Part shown: piece by piece, positions 25,476 through 34,144 of the stretch
Layout of the letters: each line of letters starts with the position of its first letter
Position numbering within the stretch: position 1 is the first letter of the stretch
Assembly: GCA_964624465.1 (NCBI GenBank)
Contig: CAZUZD010000006.1
Coordinates: forward strand, 1 to 59,453
Direction of reading: 5' to 3'
Source of the DNA: CAZUZD01 sp964624465
GTDB taxonomy: Bacteria > Planctomycetota > Planctomycetia > Isosphaerales > Isosphaeraceae
Length of the DNA: 59,453 bases
Notes under the pieces: generated by a model
The model's database searches: none
What the model was told of the DNA's origin: nothing
Seen by the model: only the letters and a program-made list of their open reading frames with translations
Program-made: the position numbers and the translations under genes

Positions 25476-26915
25476 ATGCGCGTCTGGTCACTTTGCCGAC
25501 CGTATCTGCTGGGGGGCGTTCTCGGCATGAGCCCCCTGACCGGGCTCGATCGGGCCGTCGCCCAGACGCCCCGGGGAGCGACGGCCGCCGGCGCGGCCGA
25601 GCAGGCGATCTTGCAGGCCCTCGCCACCGACCCGCGCACCGCCGGCTACAGCTTCGGGATCAGCCGACGCGGCGGCCGGCTGGCCCTCGCGGGCCGCGTG
25701 GGCTCGCGGGTGGCGCACGATGTCGCCATCCGGACCGCGATGGAGGTCACGCCGAGCCTCGAAGACGATCTGATCATCGACACCGCCGTGCAGCCGGTGG
25801 CGATGGCCCAGACCGGAGTGGTGGGCGTGACTGCGGCCCAGCGGATGCCCGGCCCCTGGCCCAACCAGCCGGCCACCTACACGACCTGGTCGCTCGGCGG
25901 CCAGCCCTACACCTACCCGATGCCGCTCTTCGGCGCGATCGACGAGCCCTTCTACGGCTTCGAGCCGCCGGCCATCAGCTATCCACCGTACTGGGGGGCG
26001 CTGACCGCGGCCCGGCGCGCCGAGCAGGCGGCCCAGGTGGCGGCCCGGCCGGCCCCCAGGAACGCCCCGGCGGCGCCCGTCGAGGCCCCGGCCGCGCCGG
26101 TCGCCAACGCGGCCCCCGGGGCCCGGCCGGCGGTGGAGATGACCATCGACGACGACGGCGTCGCCACCCTGCGCGGGCCGGTCCCCAGCGAGACCGTCCG
26201 TCGCAAGCTGGTGGAACAGATCGCGGCCACGCCGGGCGTCTCCCGGGTCGTGGATCAGCTCACCGTCGAGGCCGGCAACGCGCCGCCAAACCCCGTGGCG
26301 CGTCCCGACGTGCCGCCGCCGCCGGCCCCGATGCCCCCGGAGCCCGTCCTCCCGGACGCCTCCGATCCGGCCCCCCGGCCGGCCGCGATCCCGGCCCAGC
26401 CGCGCCCGGAGTCGGCCATCGTGGCGCAGGAGATTGCCCCCCGGCTCCCGGCCGACCCCGACCGGGCCCTCGAGCAGCGGATCGCCCGGAGCGTGACGCG
26501 CACGCTCGGCGCCGCCCTGCCGGACCTGCGGGTCACAGCGGCCGGCGGCTCGGTGACGCTGGGCGGCTCGGTGCCCACGCTCTACGAGGCCATGTGCGTG
26601 TACCGGGCGGCGCAGCAGACGCCCGGCGTGCGGCAGATCGACGACCGGCTCCGGTTCACCGTGCCGGGGCTCGACGGCCCCAACCCGCTCCGCGAGCGCG
26701 GGCCCTCGGAGGAGGTCGAGGCGTACCTCCTGGCGCAGATCATCCGCCAGGTCGGCGACGCGGCGCATATCGATCGGGTAGATCTGGACGGCGATCGGCT
26801 CCGGGTCGAGGGAGTGCTGGCCGATGCGTCCGGCCGTGATCGGCTGGATGCCATGCTGCGCACCATGCCCATCTTGCGTGGACTCAACGTCCAGGGGGCC
26901 TTTCGGAGCGAGTGA
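25476..26915 (+). CDS. exported protein with several BON-like domains
   Basis: A 479-residue exported protein. The signal peptide covers about residues 1-30, ending AVAQ. Four BON-like units can be read: about 40-105 (RGGRLALAGRVGSRVAHDVA), 225-270 (DGVATLRGPVPSETVRRKLV), 335-395 (GGSVTLGGSVPTLYEAMCVY) and 411-479 (GDRLRVEGVLADASGRDRL). They are separated by Pro/Ala-rich linkers and one Tyr/Pro-rich stretch (PLFGAIDEPFYGFEPP). BON domains are known from envelope and channel-associated proteins and are thought to bind lipid or glycan surfaces. AGGA/AAGGGG precedes ATG 25476. Its own promoter is at 25389. A structural envelope role is inferred. Confidence 0.8.
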   Translation: MRVWSLCRPYLLGGVLGMSPLTGLDRAVAQTPRGATAAGAAEQAILQALATDPRTAGYSFGISRRGGRLALAGRVGSRVAHDVAIRTAMEVTPSLEDDLIIDTAVQPVAMAQTGVVGVTAAQRMPGPWPNQPATYTTWSLGGQPYTYPMPLFGAIDEPFYGFEPPAISYPPYWGALTAARRAEQAAQVAARPAPRNAPAAPVEAPAAPVANAAPGARPAVEMTIDDDGVATLRGPVPSETVRRKLVEQIAATPGVSRVVDQLTVEAGNAPPNPVARPDVPPPPAPMPPEPVLPDASDPAPRPAAIPAQPRPESAIVAQEIAPRLPADPDRALEQRIARSVTRTLGAALPDLRVTAAGGSVTLGGSVPTLYEAMCVYRAAQQTPGVRQIDDRLRFTVPGLDGPNPLRERGPSEEVEAYLLAQIIRQVGDAAHIDRVDLDGDRLRVEGVLADASGRDRLDAMLRTMPILRGLNVQGAFRSE

Positions 26916-27039
26916 GGCCATCACACGGGGCGACCTGCCGATTCTGGGGGAGTTCGCACCGACCCTGCGGGCGCGAGGTCGACTGTGAGCAAACCTATAC
27001 CCCGTGGGAAATTCTGGCTCGGCGCCCGGGGTTTTGGGC

Positions 27040-27069
27040 TTGCTCCGACTTGCGCGGGCGGCTTAAGAT
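27040..27069 (+). promoter_or_regulatory. candidate promoter of the hopanoid operon
   Basis: TTGCTC (27040-27045), an 18 bp spacer and TAAGAT (27064-27069). Transcription would start near 27076, leaving a leader of about 114 bases before shc at 27190. The 274 bp region 26916-27189 holds no gene. Confidence 0.5.
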
Positions 27070-27189
27070 TCCGCCCAATCTTGGGATCCGGGTGCAACTG
27101 CCGCCGGAACGTCATCCGTCCGATGCGGCGGACTGCCACGCGGTGCCGACGGCTCGCGGACTCAACAGGGAGGGGGGTTCGGGAACGAA

Positions 27190-29232
27190 ATGATGGCCAA
27201 CAGGGATGGTGGCACCTCGACACCCATGACGAACCCGCAACTTGATCGCCACGCCCCGCCCCGTCCAGCGGCCGCCCGTGCGGACCTCGACGGTGGCCTG
27301 GAGCTCACCCGGCGCTGGCTGATGGAACAGCAGCAGGCCGACGGTCACTGGGTCGCCGAGCTCGAAGGCGACACGATCCTCGAATCCGAGTACATCCTGC
27401 TCATGGCCTTCCTGGGCCGCGAGCGGAGTGAGCTCTGCCAGCGCCTGGCACGCTACCTCATCGAGCAGCGACGGCCTGACGGCGGCTGGTCGATCTATCC
27501 GGGCGGCCCGTTCGAGCTGAGCGCGACGGTCAAGTCGTACTTCGCCCTGAAGCTGCTCGGCTTCGCCCCCGATCACCCGGTGCTGGCCGAGGCCCGCCGC
27601 CTGATCCTCGAGGCCGGCGGCGCCCAGAACTGCAACAGCTTCACGCGCTTCTATCTCGCGCTGCTGGGGCAGGTCAGCTACGACGAGTGCCCGTGCGTGC
27701 CGCCGGAACTCGCCCTGGTCCCAGCCCGCTGGGGCTTCAGCCTGGCGGCGATGTCAGCCTGGACGCGGCCCATCGTGGTACCGCTGGCGATCATCTCGGC
27801 CCACAAGCCGGTGCGCGAGATCGCCCCGGACCGGGGCATCGGCGAGCTGTTCCGGGCCGACCTGCCGCGCACCCACCGGTTCACCGGGAAGCGGCTCTCC
27901 TGGGAGAACTTCTTCCTGAAGTTCGACCGGGTGCTCAAGTTCGCAGACCGCGTCCTGCCGAATTCGCTGCGACGGCCCGCCCTGAAGGCCGCGCACCGCT
28001 GGATCCTCGACCACTGCGAGGACTCCGACGGCCTGGGCGCCATCTTCCCACCGATGATCTACACGATCGTCGCGTTCAAGTGCCTGGGGTACTCCAACGA
28101 CAGCGAGCTGATGCAGTGGGCCGAGCGGCACCTCAATGATCTGATCATCGAGGACGCCGCCTCGACCCGCATCCAGCCCTGCGTCTCGCCGGTCTGGGAC
28201 ACCGCGATCGCCGCCATCTCGCTGGCCGACGCCGGCCTGCCGAGCTTCCACCCCGCCTTGATGCGGTCCGCCCGCTGGCTGGTCGATCGCGAGATCCGCC
28301 GCCCCGGCGACTGGTCCCAGCGCAAGCGGGGCATCGAGCCCAGCGGCTGGCACTTCCAGTTCCAGAACGGCCACTACCCGGACATCGACGACACCGCGAT
28401 GGTCCTGATGGCGATCCGACGCTCGGCGATCGTCGAGGAGCCCGAGGCCCAGGCGGCCCTGCAGCGCGGGGTCAACTGGCTGCTCTCGCTCCAGAACCGC
28501 GACGGCGGCTGGGCGGCGTTCGACGCCGACATCGACAACGAGATCCTCACCAAGGTCCCGTTCGCCGATCACAACGCCATGCTCGACCCCAGCTGCGCCG
28601 ACATCACGGCGCGGGTGATCGAGCTGCTGGGCCTGCTCGGCTACCGGGCCGAACACCCGGCCGTGTCGCGGGCGCTGGAGTACCTGTGGAGCACCCAGGA
28701 GCCCGAGGGCTGCTGGTACGGCCGCTGGGGCGTGAATTACATCTACGGCACCTGGCAGGTGCTGCTGGGCCTGCGGGCGATCGACTACCCGCTGAACCAC
28801 CCGGCGATCCGCCGCGCCGCCGACTGGCTCGAGTCGGTGCAGCAGGATGGCGGCGGCTGGGGCGAGTCGTGTGCCAGCTATGATGACCCGAGCCTCAAGG
28901 GCCAGGGGGAGCCGACGGCGTCGCAGACCGCCTGGGCCGTGCTGGGGCTGATCGCCGCCGGCCGGGCCAAGGGCGAATCGGTGCGCCGCGGGATCGCCTA
29001 CCTGCTGGAGACGCAGCAGGCGGACGGCACCTGGGACGAGGCCGAGTTCACCGGGACCGGTTTCCCGCGCGTCTTCTACCTGAAGTACCACTACTACCGC
29101 ATCTACTTCCCGCTGATGGCCCTGGCCCGGTACCGCTCGGCCGTGGGCCGGCTGGCCCCGTCGCTGTCCTCGGTTTCGCCGGGTCCGATCGCGACCCGGG
29201 TGCCGGCGCAGCCGCGTTCGACCGAGATCTGA
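27190..29232 (+). CDS. shc: squalene-hopene cyclase
   Basis: Cyclises squalene to hopene, the first dedicated hopanoid step, as a monotopic membrane enzyme. The 680 residues are slightly longer than the usual 630 to 650 because of an N-terminal lead of about 35. The catalytic acid motif DIDDTA is at residues 398-403, matching the DxDDTA of the family. Repeated QW-type motifs are visible: QQQADGHWVAELEGD, RPDGGWSIYPGG, QNRDGGWAAFDAD, PEGCWYGRWGVNYIYGT, QQDGGGWGESC and QQADGTWDEAEFTGTGFPR. ATG 27190 or 27193 both fit; a GGAGG-rich stretch lies 13-20 bp upstream. It leads the order shc-hpnH-hpnG. Squalene synthesis genes are not in this window. Confidence 0.97.
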   Translation: MMANRDGGTSTPMTNPQLDRHAPPRPAAARADLDGGLELTRRWLMEQQQADGHWVAELEGDTILESEYILLMAFLGRERSELCQRLARYLIEQRRPDGGWSIYPGGPFELSATVKSYFALKLLGFAPDHPVLAEARRLILEAGGAQNCNSFTRFYLALLGQVSYDECPCVPPELALVPARWGFSLAAMSAWTRPIVVPLAIISAHKPVREIAPDRGIGELFRADLPRTHRFTGKRLSWENFFLKFDRVLKFADRVLPNSLRRPALKAAHRWILDHCEDSDGLGAIFPPMIYTIVAFKCLGYSNDSELMQWAERHLNDLIIEDAASTRIQPCVSPVWDTAIAAISLADAGLPSFHPALMRSARWLVDREIRRPGDWSQRKRGIEPSGWHFQFQNGHYPDIDDTAMVLMAIRRSAIVEEPEAQAALQRGVNWLLSLQNRDGGWAAFDADIDNEILTKVPFADHNAMLDPSCADITARVIELLGLLGYRAEHPAVSRALEYLWSTQEPEGCWYGRWGVNYIYGTWQVLLGLRAIDYPLNHPAIRRAADWLESVQQDGGGWGESCASYDDPSLKGQGEPTASQTAWAVLGLIAAGRAKGESVRRGIAYLLETQQADGTWDEAEFTGTGFPRVFYLKYHYYRIYFPLMALARYRSAVGRLAPSLSSVSPGPIATRVPAQPRSTEI

Positions 29233-29245
29233 TCGGCCTCGCACC

Positions 29246-29262
29246 GGGGGGTTCGGCCCCCC
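29246..29262 (+). terminator. short GC hairpin between shc and hpnH
   Basis: GGGGGG (29246-29251), loop TTCGG, CCCCCC (29257-29262), beginning 14 bp after the shc stop. No T tract follows. It may be a partial terminator or an RNA-stabilising hairpin inside the operon rather than an end point. Confidence 0.4.
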
Positions 29263-29341
29263 ATTCGCATTCCGCATCGCTTGTCACCGGCGCTCGACTC
29301 CGACGGATTCGGCCCGGATCGGAACCAGGAGGGTTGTCTCG

Positions 29342-30349
29342 ATGGGTCTGCGTTTCCCGCTTTCGATGACGATGCGCATCGGGAAGTACGTGGCGAAGCA
29401 GAAGCTCGCCCGCACCGAAAAGTTCCCGATGGTCCTGATGCTCGAACCGCTGCACGCCTGCAACCTGACCTGCACGGGCTGCGGTCGAATTCGGGAATAC
29501 GAGTCGACGATCAAGCAGAAGCTCTCGATCCAGGAGTGCCTGGACGCCGTCGACGAGTGCGGGGCCCCGGTAGTCTCGATCTGCGGCGGCGAGCCGATGA
29601 TCTACCCCGGCATCGGCGAGCTGACGGCCAAGATCCAGGAGCGGAAGAAGGTCGTCTACCTCTGCACCAACGGGATGTTCATCAAGAAGAAGATCAAGGA
29701 CTTCAAGCCCTCGAACACCTTCTTCTTCAATGTGCACCTCGATGGCATGCGGAAGTCGCACGACCTGGCGGTCGAGCGTGAGGGGGTCTTCGATCAGGCG
29801 ATCGAGGGCATCAAGGTCGCCAAGGAGCACGGCCACCTGGTCTGCACCAACACGACGGTCTTCACCGAGACCGACATGGGCGAGCTCGATGAGCTGTTCG
29901 GCCACCTGACCGGACTGGGCGTCGACGGCTTCATGATCGCCCCCGGTTATGAGTATGATGCGGTGCAGGTCCGGGAGATCTTCCTGACCCGCGAGAAGAT
30001 CCGCGAGAAGTTCCGCGCCGCCGAGGCGATGTTCCGGAAGTACCGGTTCAACACCTCGCCGATCTACCTGGAATTCCTCCAGGGCAAGCGCGAGATGCAG
30101 TGCTCCGCGTGGGCCAGCCCGACGCGGAACATCAAGGGGTGGAAGGGCCCGTGCTACCTGATCACCGACATCCACCACAAGTCGTTCAACGACCTGGTGA
30201 CCAAGACCCCGTGGGAGAAATATGGCTACGGCCAGGATCCCCGCTGCGAGAACTGTATGTCGCACGTCGGTTTCGAGACGGCCGCGGCCGTGGGCGTGAA
30301 CTCGAAGCTCGGCGACACGTTCAAGATGATCAAGTGGCAGTTCCTTTGA
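29342..30349 (+). CDS. hpnH: adenosyl-hopene transferase, radical SAM
   Basis: Radical SAM enzyme that joins the 5'-deoxyadenosyl group to hopene to give adenosylhopane, opening the route to C35 hopanoids. The 335 residues fit the family. The iron-sulphur cluster motif CNLTCTGC puts Cys40, Cys44 and Cys47 in the CxxxCxxC order. The SAM-contacting GGEP (SICGGEPMIYPG) follows. The C-terminal region with CSAWASPTRN, GPCYL and PRCENCMSHVGFE matches the extra domain of HpnH. AGGAGGG before ATG 29342 is an excellent ribosome site. It lies 109 bp after shc and 25 bp before hpnG. Confidence 0.96.
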   Translation: MGLRFPLSMTMRIGKYVAKQKLARTEKFPMVLMLEPLHACNLTCTGCGRIREYESTIKQKLSIQECLDAVDECGAPVVSICGGEPMIYPGIGELTAKIQERKKVVYLCTNGMFIKKKIKDFKPSNTFFFNVHLDGMRKSHDLAVEREGVFDQAIEGIKVAKEHGHLVCTNTTVFTETDMGELDELFGHLTGLGVDGFMIAPGYEYDAVQVREIFLTREKIREKFRAAEAMFRKYRFNTSPIYLEFLQGKREMQCSAWASPTRNIKGWKGPCYLITDIHHKSFNDLVTKTPWEKYGYGQDPRCENCMSHVGFETAAAVGVNSKLGDTFKMIKWQFL

Positions 30350-30374
30350 TCGGCCAGTCCCTGGAGGCTCCTCG

Positions 30375-31148
30375 ATGAGCGCAGGGACCGATCCGAGCCA
30401 GAGCGCCATCGCACCGCCGCCCGTGCCGTCCGACGTCGGCATCGTGGCGGCGATGCCCATCGAGGTGGCCCCCCTGATCGCCCGCCTGGCCGACCTGCGG
30501 CGCTACAATGCCGGCCGGTCTCAGGTGGTCGAGGGGCTCTGCGGCGGCAAGGTCGTGACCCTGATCACCACGGGTCCCGGCCAGGCCGCTGCGCGGGCCG
30601 GCGCCGAGCTGCTCCACGCCGGCCACCGACCCCGGTTGCTGATCTCCGCCGGATTCGCCGGGGCGCTCGACCCGTCCTGGAACCTGTTCGACCTGAGCCG
30701 CCCGACCCGGCTCTGCGACGCCAACGGCTGGAATCGCTCGGTGGTCCCGATCGCCGTCGTCGAGACCGAGCGGTCCCCGATCCGGTCCGGCCAGCTCGTC
30801 ACGGTGGACGCGATCGTGCGGACGGCCGCCGAGAAGGCGGAGCTCCGGTCCCGCACGGGGGCTGACCTGGTCGACATGGAGACCGCCGCGGTGGCCCGGT
30901 TCGCCGAGGAGCGCGGGCTGCGTTTCCTGCCGATCCGGATCATCAGCGACGTGGCCACGACCGACCTGCCGCCCGAGGTGCTCACGATCATGGGCCCCAA
31001 CGGCAGCTATCGCCTCGGGGCCACCCTGGGGGCGCTCTGGCGACGGCCGGCGGGCCTGAAGGACCTGCTCGTGCTCCGTGAGCACGCCCTGGAGGCCGCC
31101 CGCCGGCTCGGTGATTTCATCGCGCGGACCCTCCGGCAGATTCCCTGA
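30375..31148 (+). CDS. hpnG: nucleosidase acting on adenosylhopane
   Basis: A 257-residue member of the nucleoside phosphorylase/MTA-SAH nucleosidase superfamily. Next to hpnH it is expected to remove adenine from adenosylhopane to give ribosylhopane. GIVAAMPIEVAPLI at the N-terminus holds the glutamate-bearing motif, ISAGFAGALDP forms the phosphate or water loop, and LVDMETAAVARFAE carries the ribose-binding Met-Glu pair; IRIISDVA with the catalytic Asp follows. The N-terminal 20 residues are a low-complexity lead. GGAGG-like sequence precedes ATG 30375. Without the neighbour it could be an MTA/SAH nucleosidase; the operon makes HpnG the better call. Confidence 0.9.
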   Translation: MSAGTDPSQSAIAPPPVPSDVGIVAAMPIEVAPLIARLADLRRYNAGRSQVVEGLCGGKVVTLITTGPGQAAARAGAELLHAGHRPRLLISAGFAGALDPSWNLFDLSRPTRLCDANGWNRSVVPIAVVETERSPIRSGQLVTVDAIVRTAAEKAELRSRTGADLVDMETAAVARFAEERGLRFLPIRIISDVATTDLPPEVLTIMGPNGSYRLGATLGALWRRPAGLKDLLVLREHALEAARRLGDFIARTLRQIP

Positions 31149-31197
31149 GGGACTGAGCCTGAAACCCCTGGGCACGTTGCGGTTCACCAGCTTTTGC

Positions 31198-31225
31198 TTG
31201 ACAGTCCCACCTCGAAGGCTACATT
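31198..31225 (+). promoter_or_regulatory. strong promoter of the 31307 glycosyltransferase gene
   Basis: TTGACA (31198-31203), a 16 bp spacer and TACATT (31220-31225). Transcription would start near 31232. It marks the likely end of the hopanoid operon and the start of a new unit. Confidence 0.7.
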
Positions 31226-31306
31226 GGGCCAACCGGCCGGGGGATGTGGCCGGACGCCGACCTCAGCACTTCCGGCGGGTCTCCGCGCCGGACCGCGAGC
31301 CGCGCC

Positions 31307-32581
31307 ATGGAGGCTGAGAGCACCACCGTGATGAGGCCGGACCCCGGGTCGAATCTCGATTGCGCGCCCGGGGGCCCGCTCGACGCTGAGCACGCCGCCG
31401 GCGGCGTTGGCAATGGTCCGAACTTCGACCTGGTCGTGGCCGATGCCTCGTGGACCTGGACCGAGCGCCTGTTCGCCCCGCTGTCCGACCTGGGCCAGCG
31501 AGTGCTCCTGATCAAGGCCGTCGACTGGCGCACGGCGCTGAATCAGCGCCGGCCCGGCCGGGAATGGCTCTGGCCGTCGGAACAGCTCGGGCCGAATCTC
31601 TGGGTGCGTCACTTCATCCTGCCACCTGGCTGGATGAAGTCGTACCCCCGCCTGGGAATGCGCCCGATCGCCCGCGCGATCGCGTCGTGGCGGCAGTCGC
31701 TGCCCCAGCCCCGGCCGCTCGCCCTGGCGCTGTCGTACCCGCACTATCTGCACCTGCGCGACCTGGTCCGCCCCGACGCACTCGTCTACTACAACATGGA
31801 CGACTACGCGCTCTACTGGAGATCTCGGGCCGAGCAGGTTCGACGACTCGAGCGCCAGGTGGTGCGCGAGGCCGACCTCTCCCTGTTCTGCGCCCGGATC
31901 CGTAGCGAGGAGCTGGCGGCCTCCGAGCCGGAGGCGCGCGACCGGATCGTACACCTGCCGCACGGCGCCCCGTCCGCGTCGATCGCCCCCAGCCCGCTCC
32001 GCACGGCCGCGCCGGCACCGCCCGACCTCGCGGCCATGCCTGGCCCGCGCCTCGGATTCGTCGGCTCGCTGGAGGACCGGCTCGACTGGGATCTGCTCGG
32101 GCAGACGGCCCGGGCGTTCCCTCACGGGTCGGTCGTCCTGATTGGCCGCGAGCCAGCCGAGGCACCGCGCGAGCCCTGGTATCAGAGCTACCAGCGCACG
32201 ATTGCATTGCCGAACGTGTACCGGCTGGGGTGGAAGTCTCAGGCCGAGCTCGGGCGGTACATGTCCGCCTTCGACGTCTGCCTGATCCCGTACCGCACTG
32301 ACCACGCGTTCAACCGGGTCTCGTGCCCGACGAAGCTGATGGACTACATGGCCACCAGCCGTCCCGTGGTGACGACCAGCCTGCCCGAGTGCCAGCTGTA
32401 CCGACACCTGTTTGACGTCGCCGAGACGCCTGATGAATTCGTCACCGCGGTGCAACGGATCGTGGAGCGAGCCGGCGACGACGGCCGGGCGGAGCGGCGC
32501 TGGTACGCCGCCCGATCCGCCACCTGGGAGCGCACCAGCGAACGGCTCCTGCGGTTGCTCCGCGCCAGGTTGCCGGCCTGA
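31307..32581 (+). CDS. glycosyltransferase, GT4-like, paralogue of the gene at 48494
   Basis: A cytosolic GT-B type glycosyltransferase of about 424 residues. The C-terminal half has GFVGSLEDRLDWDLL at the domain start, then FDVCLIPYRTDHAFN and CPTKLMDYMATSRPVVTT, the nucleotide-sugar region of GT4-like enzymes. The N-terminal half holds PPGWMKSYPRLGMRPI, YPHYLHLRDLVRPD and YYNMDDYALYW, all matched in the paralogue at 48494. Sugar donor and acceptor are unknown. The start is uncertain: ATG 31307 is used; ATG 31244 and ATG 31331 are also in frame and none has a clear ribosome site. With the promoter at 31198, 31244 would leave a leader of only about 12 bases. It is convergent with the membrane protein at 32594. 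Confidence 0.85.
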   Translation: MEAESTTVMRPDPGSNLDCAPGGPLDAEHAAGGVGNGPNFDLVVADASWTWTERLFAPLSDLGQRVLLIKAVDWRTALNQRRPGREWLWPSEQLGPNLWVRHFILPPGWMKSYPRLGMRPIARAIASWRQSLPQPRPLALALSYPHYLHLRDLVRPDALVYYNMDDYALYWRSRAEQVRRLERQVVREADLSLFCARIRSEELAASEPEARDRIVHLPHGAPSASIAPSPLRTAAPAPPDLAAMPGPRLGFVGSLEDRLDWDLLGQTARAFPHGSVVLIGREPAEAPREPWYQSYQRTIALPNVYRLGWKSQAELGRYMSAFDVCLIPYRTDHAFNRVSCPTKLMDYMATSRPVVTTSLPECQLYRHLFDVAETPDEFVTAVQRIVERAGDDGRAERRWYAARSATWERTSERLLRLLRARLPA

Positions 32582-32587
32582 TCGTCG

Positions 32588-32602
32588 GGCCGCTCAGCGG
32601 CC
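32588..32602. terminator. hairpin spanning the stop codon of the convergent membrane-protein gene
   Basis: GGCCGC (32588-32593), TCA, GCGGCC (32597-32602). The TCA loop is the complement of the TGA stop of the minus-strand gene. The plus-strand gene ends 7 bp before it. No T tract. Confidence 0.4.
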
Positions 32603-33100
32603 GCCGGCGGCCGGGGCTGTCGCGGGTGCAGCGGCTGCTGCGGGGGCATTGCCCGCAGGGGCCGAGGGTAGGGTGGGTCCAGTCGAGCGCCGCAGCGGCT
32701 GACTGGGTCGTCGGCTGGCCGGCACCCCCGACGGGTTGGACCCGGAGAAGCTCTCGTACGCCAGGGTCGCCATGCCACTGAGCAGGAAGAAGGCGACCAG
32801 GCTGATGCCGATGGCGTGCACGGGGTGGAATCGCAGGATCAGGACGAAGACGGCGAACCAGACGATCGCCTGCACGACGGTCCAGCCGATGCCGCTGGTG
32901 AACATGGTGTCGTACCGCGGCCGGGCCCACACCAGCAGCGCGGCCAGGATCAGGCTGCCGACGGCGATCTTGGCGCCCCGGGCCGGCGTAACCTCGTCGT
33001 AGAGGTACGACTGGGCGTACTCGACGGTGATGAACGTGCCCACGAAGACGACCAGCCAGTACACGGCCAGCGCCAGCAGGATCGCCAGGATCGGGTTCAT
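32594..33100 (-). CDS. small membrane protein of unknown function
   Basis: A 168-residue protein with about four hydrophobic helices: PILAILLALAVYWLVVFVGT, ARGAKIAVGSLILAALLVWA, GWTVVQAIVWFAVFVLIL and VHAIGISLVAFFLLSGMATL. The C-terminal 50 residues are Pro/Ala/Ser-rich low complexity. No motif points to a function. ATG 33100 was chosen because it opens directly into the first helix; GTG 33124 (8 residues earlier) is possible. A promoter is visible at 33190-33161. It is divergent from the isomerase gene at 33265 and convergent with the glycosyltransferase before it. Confidence 0.75.
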   Translation of the reverse strand: MNPILAILLALAVYWLVVFVGTFITVEYAQSYLYDEVTPARGAKIAVGSLILAALLVWARPRYDTMFTSGIGWTVVQAIVWFAVFVLILRFHPVHAIGISLVAFFLLSGMATLAYESFSGSNPSGVPASRRPSQPLRRSTGPTLPSAPAGNAPAAAAAPATAPAAGGR

Positions 33101-33160
33101 GGGCGCTCGGAGCTCCAGGCGCACGGGGAGGCGGCCGGCAGGCCACTGGACATCGAGCGT

Positions 33161-33190
33161 ATCCTAACGTGCCAGGAGTGCCGGGGCCAA
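33161..33190 (-). promoter_or_regulatory. candidate promoter of the 32594-33100 gene
   Basis: On the minus strand TTGGCC (33190-33185), an 18 bp spacer and TAGGAT (33166-33161). Start of transcription near 33154, about 54 bp before the ATG at 33100. Confidence 0.5.
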
Positions 33191-33216
33191 CAGTCGCTGG
33201 CAGTTTTCGATCGGGC

Positions 33217-33225
33217 TGCTACGAT
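33217..33225 (+). promoter_or_regulatory. candidate extended -10 promoter of the 33265 isomerase gene
   Basis: TGCTACGAT (33217-33225) is an extended -10 element about 32 bp before the likely transcript leader ends at ATG 33265. A -35 is not evident. It is back to back with the minus-strand promoter at 33161-33190. Confidence 0.4.
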
Positions 33226-33264
33226 GATCGGTCCCGCAACCCCGGCCGGCGAGACCCACCCCCT

Positions 33265-34089
33265 ATGATCCGCATCAGCGCGTTTTCCGACGAGATCTCG
33301 GCCGATCCGGTCGAGCAGCTCGACTGCCTGCAGTCCCACGGCATCGGTTTCATCGAGTTCCGCTCAATCTTCAAGACCAACGTGATGGAGCTGACCCCGG
33401 CCCAGCACGAGGACTTCCGGGCGCTGCTGCGGTCACGCGGCATGGGCCTGAGCGCCGTCGGGTCGCCGGTCGGCAAGTACCCGATCACCGAGCCGTTCGA
33501 GCCCCACCTGGAGAAGTACCGCCGGGCCCTCGACCTGGCCGACTTTTACGGGACCCCGAACATCCGGGTATTCAGCTACTACATGCCCGCCGGCGAGGAC
33601 CCTGCGCAGTATCGCGACGAGGTCCTGAAGCGGATGGCCGCCAAGGCCGAGCTCGCCCGGGAGCGTGGCATCCGGCTCATGCTCGAGAACGAGAAGGGCA
33701 TCTACGCCGACACGGCCGAACGGGTGGCCGACGTGCTGGAGTCGGTCGGATCCGACGCCCTGGCTCACGCCTTCGACCCGGCCAATTATGTCGAGATCGG
33801 CCAATCGATCGACGCGGCCTGGGACCGGCTCCGGCCGTTCGTGAAGCACTTCCACGTCAAGGATTACGACCAGAAGCTCGGCCGCAACGTGCCGGCGGGG
33901 CAGGGGGATGGGCAGATCCCCCGGCTGATCGCCGAGGCTGTGGCCGGCGGTTTTGACGGCTTCTGCGTCCTCGAACCCCACCTGGTCGTGGCCGAGAAGT
34001 CGTACGGCTACACTGGACCCGAGCAGTTCGGGGTGGCCGCCGTGGCGCTCAAGTCCGCCCTGAACGACCGACAGCTCGCCTTCGCCTGA
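33265..34089 (+). CDS. sugar phosphate isomerase/epimerase-type TIM barrel
   Basis: A 274-residue cytosolic protein of the xylose isomerase-like TIM-barrel family. It starts MIRISAFSDEISADPVEQLD. Metal-site residues can be placed in LMLENEKGIY (Glu), AHAFDPANYVE (Asp), KHFHVKDYD (His, Asp) and FCVLEPHL (Glu), the usual order of Glu, Asp/His and Glu around one divalent metal. Members of this family isomerise or epimerise sugars, inositols or hydroxypyruvate; the substrate cannot be read from sequence. The ATG at 33265 begins the barrel; ribosome site is weak. A second member with a Tat signal follows after 55 bp, so the two may act on the same pathway. Confidence 0.88.
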   Translation: MIRISAFSDEISADPVEQLDCLQSHGIGFIEFRSIFKTNVMELTPAQHEDFRALLRSRGMGLSAVGSPVGKYPITEPFEPHLEKYRRALDLADFYGTPNIRVFSYYMPAGEDPAQYRDEVLKRMAAKAELARERGIRLMLENEKGIYADTAERVADVLESVGSDALAHAFDPANYVEIGQSIDAAWDRLRPFVKHFHVKDYDQKLGRNVPAGQGDGQIPRLIAEAVAGGFDGFCVLEPHLVVAEKSYGYTGPEQFGVAAVALKSALNDRQLAFA

Positions 34090-34144
34090 GCCGAGAGTCC
34101 CTCCCCTCCCGTGCGTTCCGTGTCCCAAGCTGGAGAGAGCCAAG

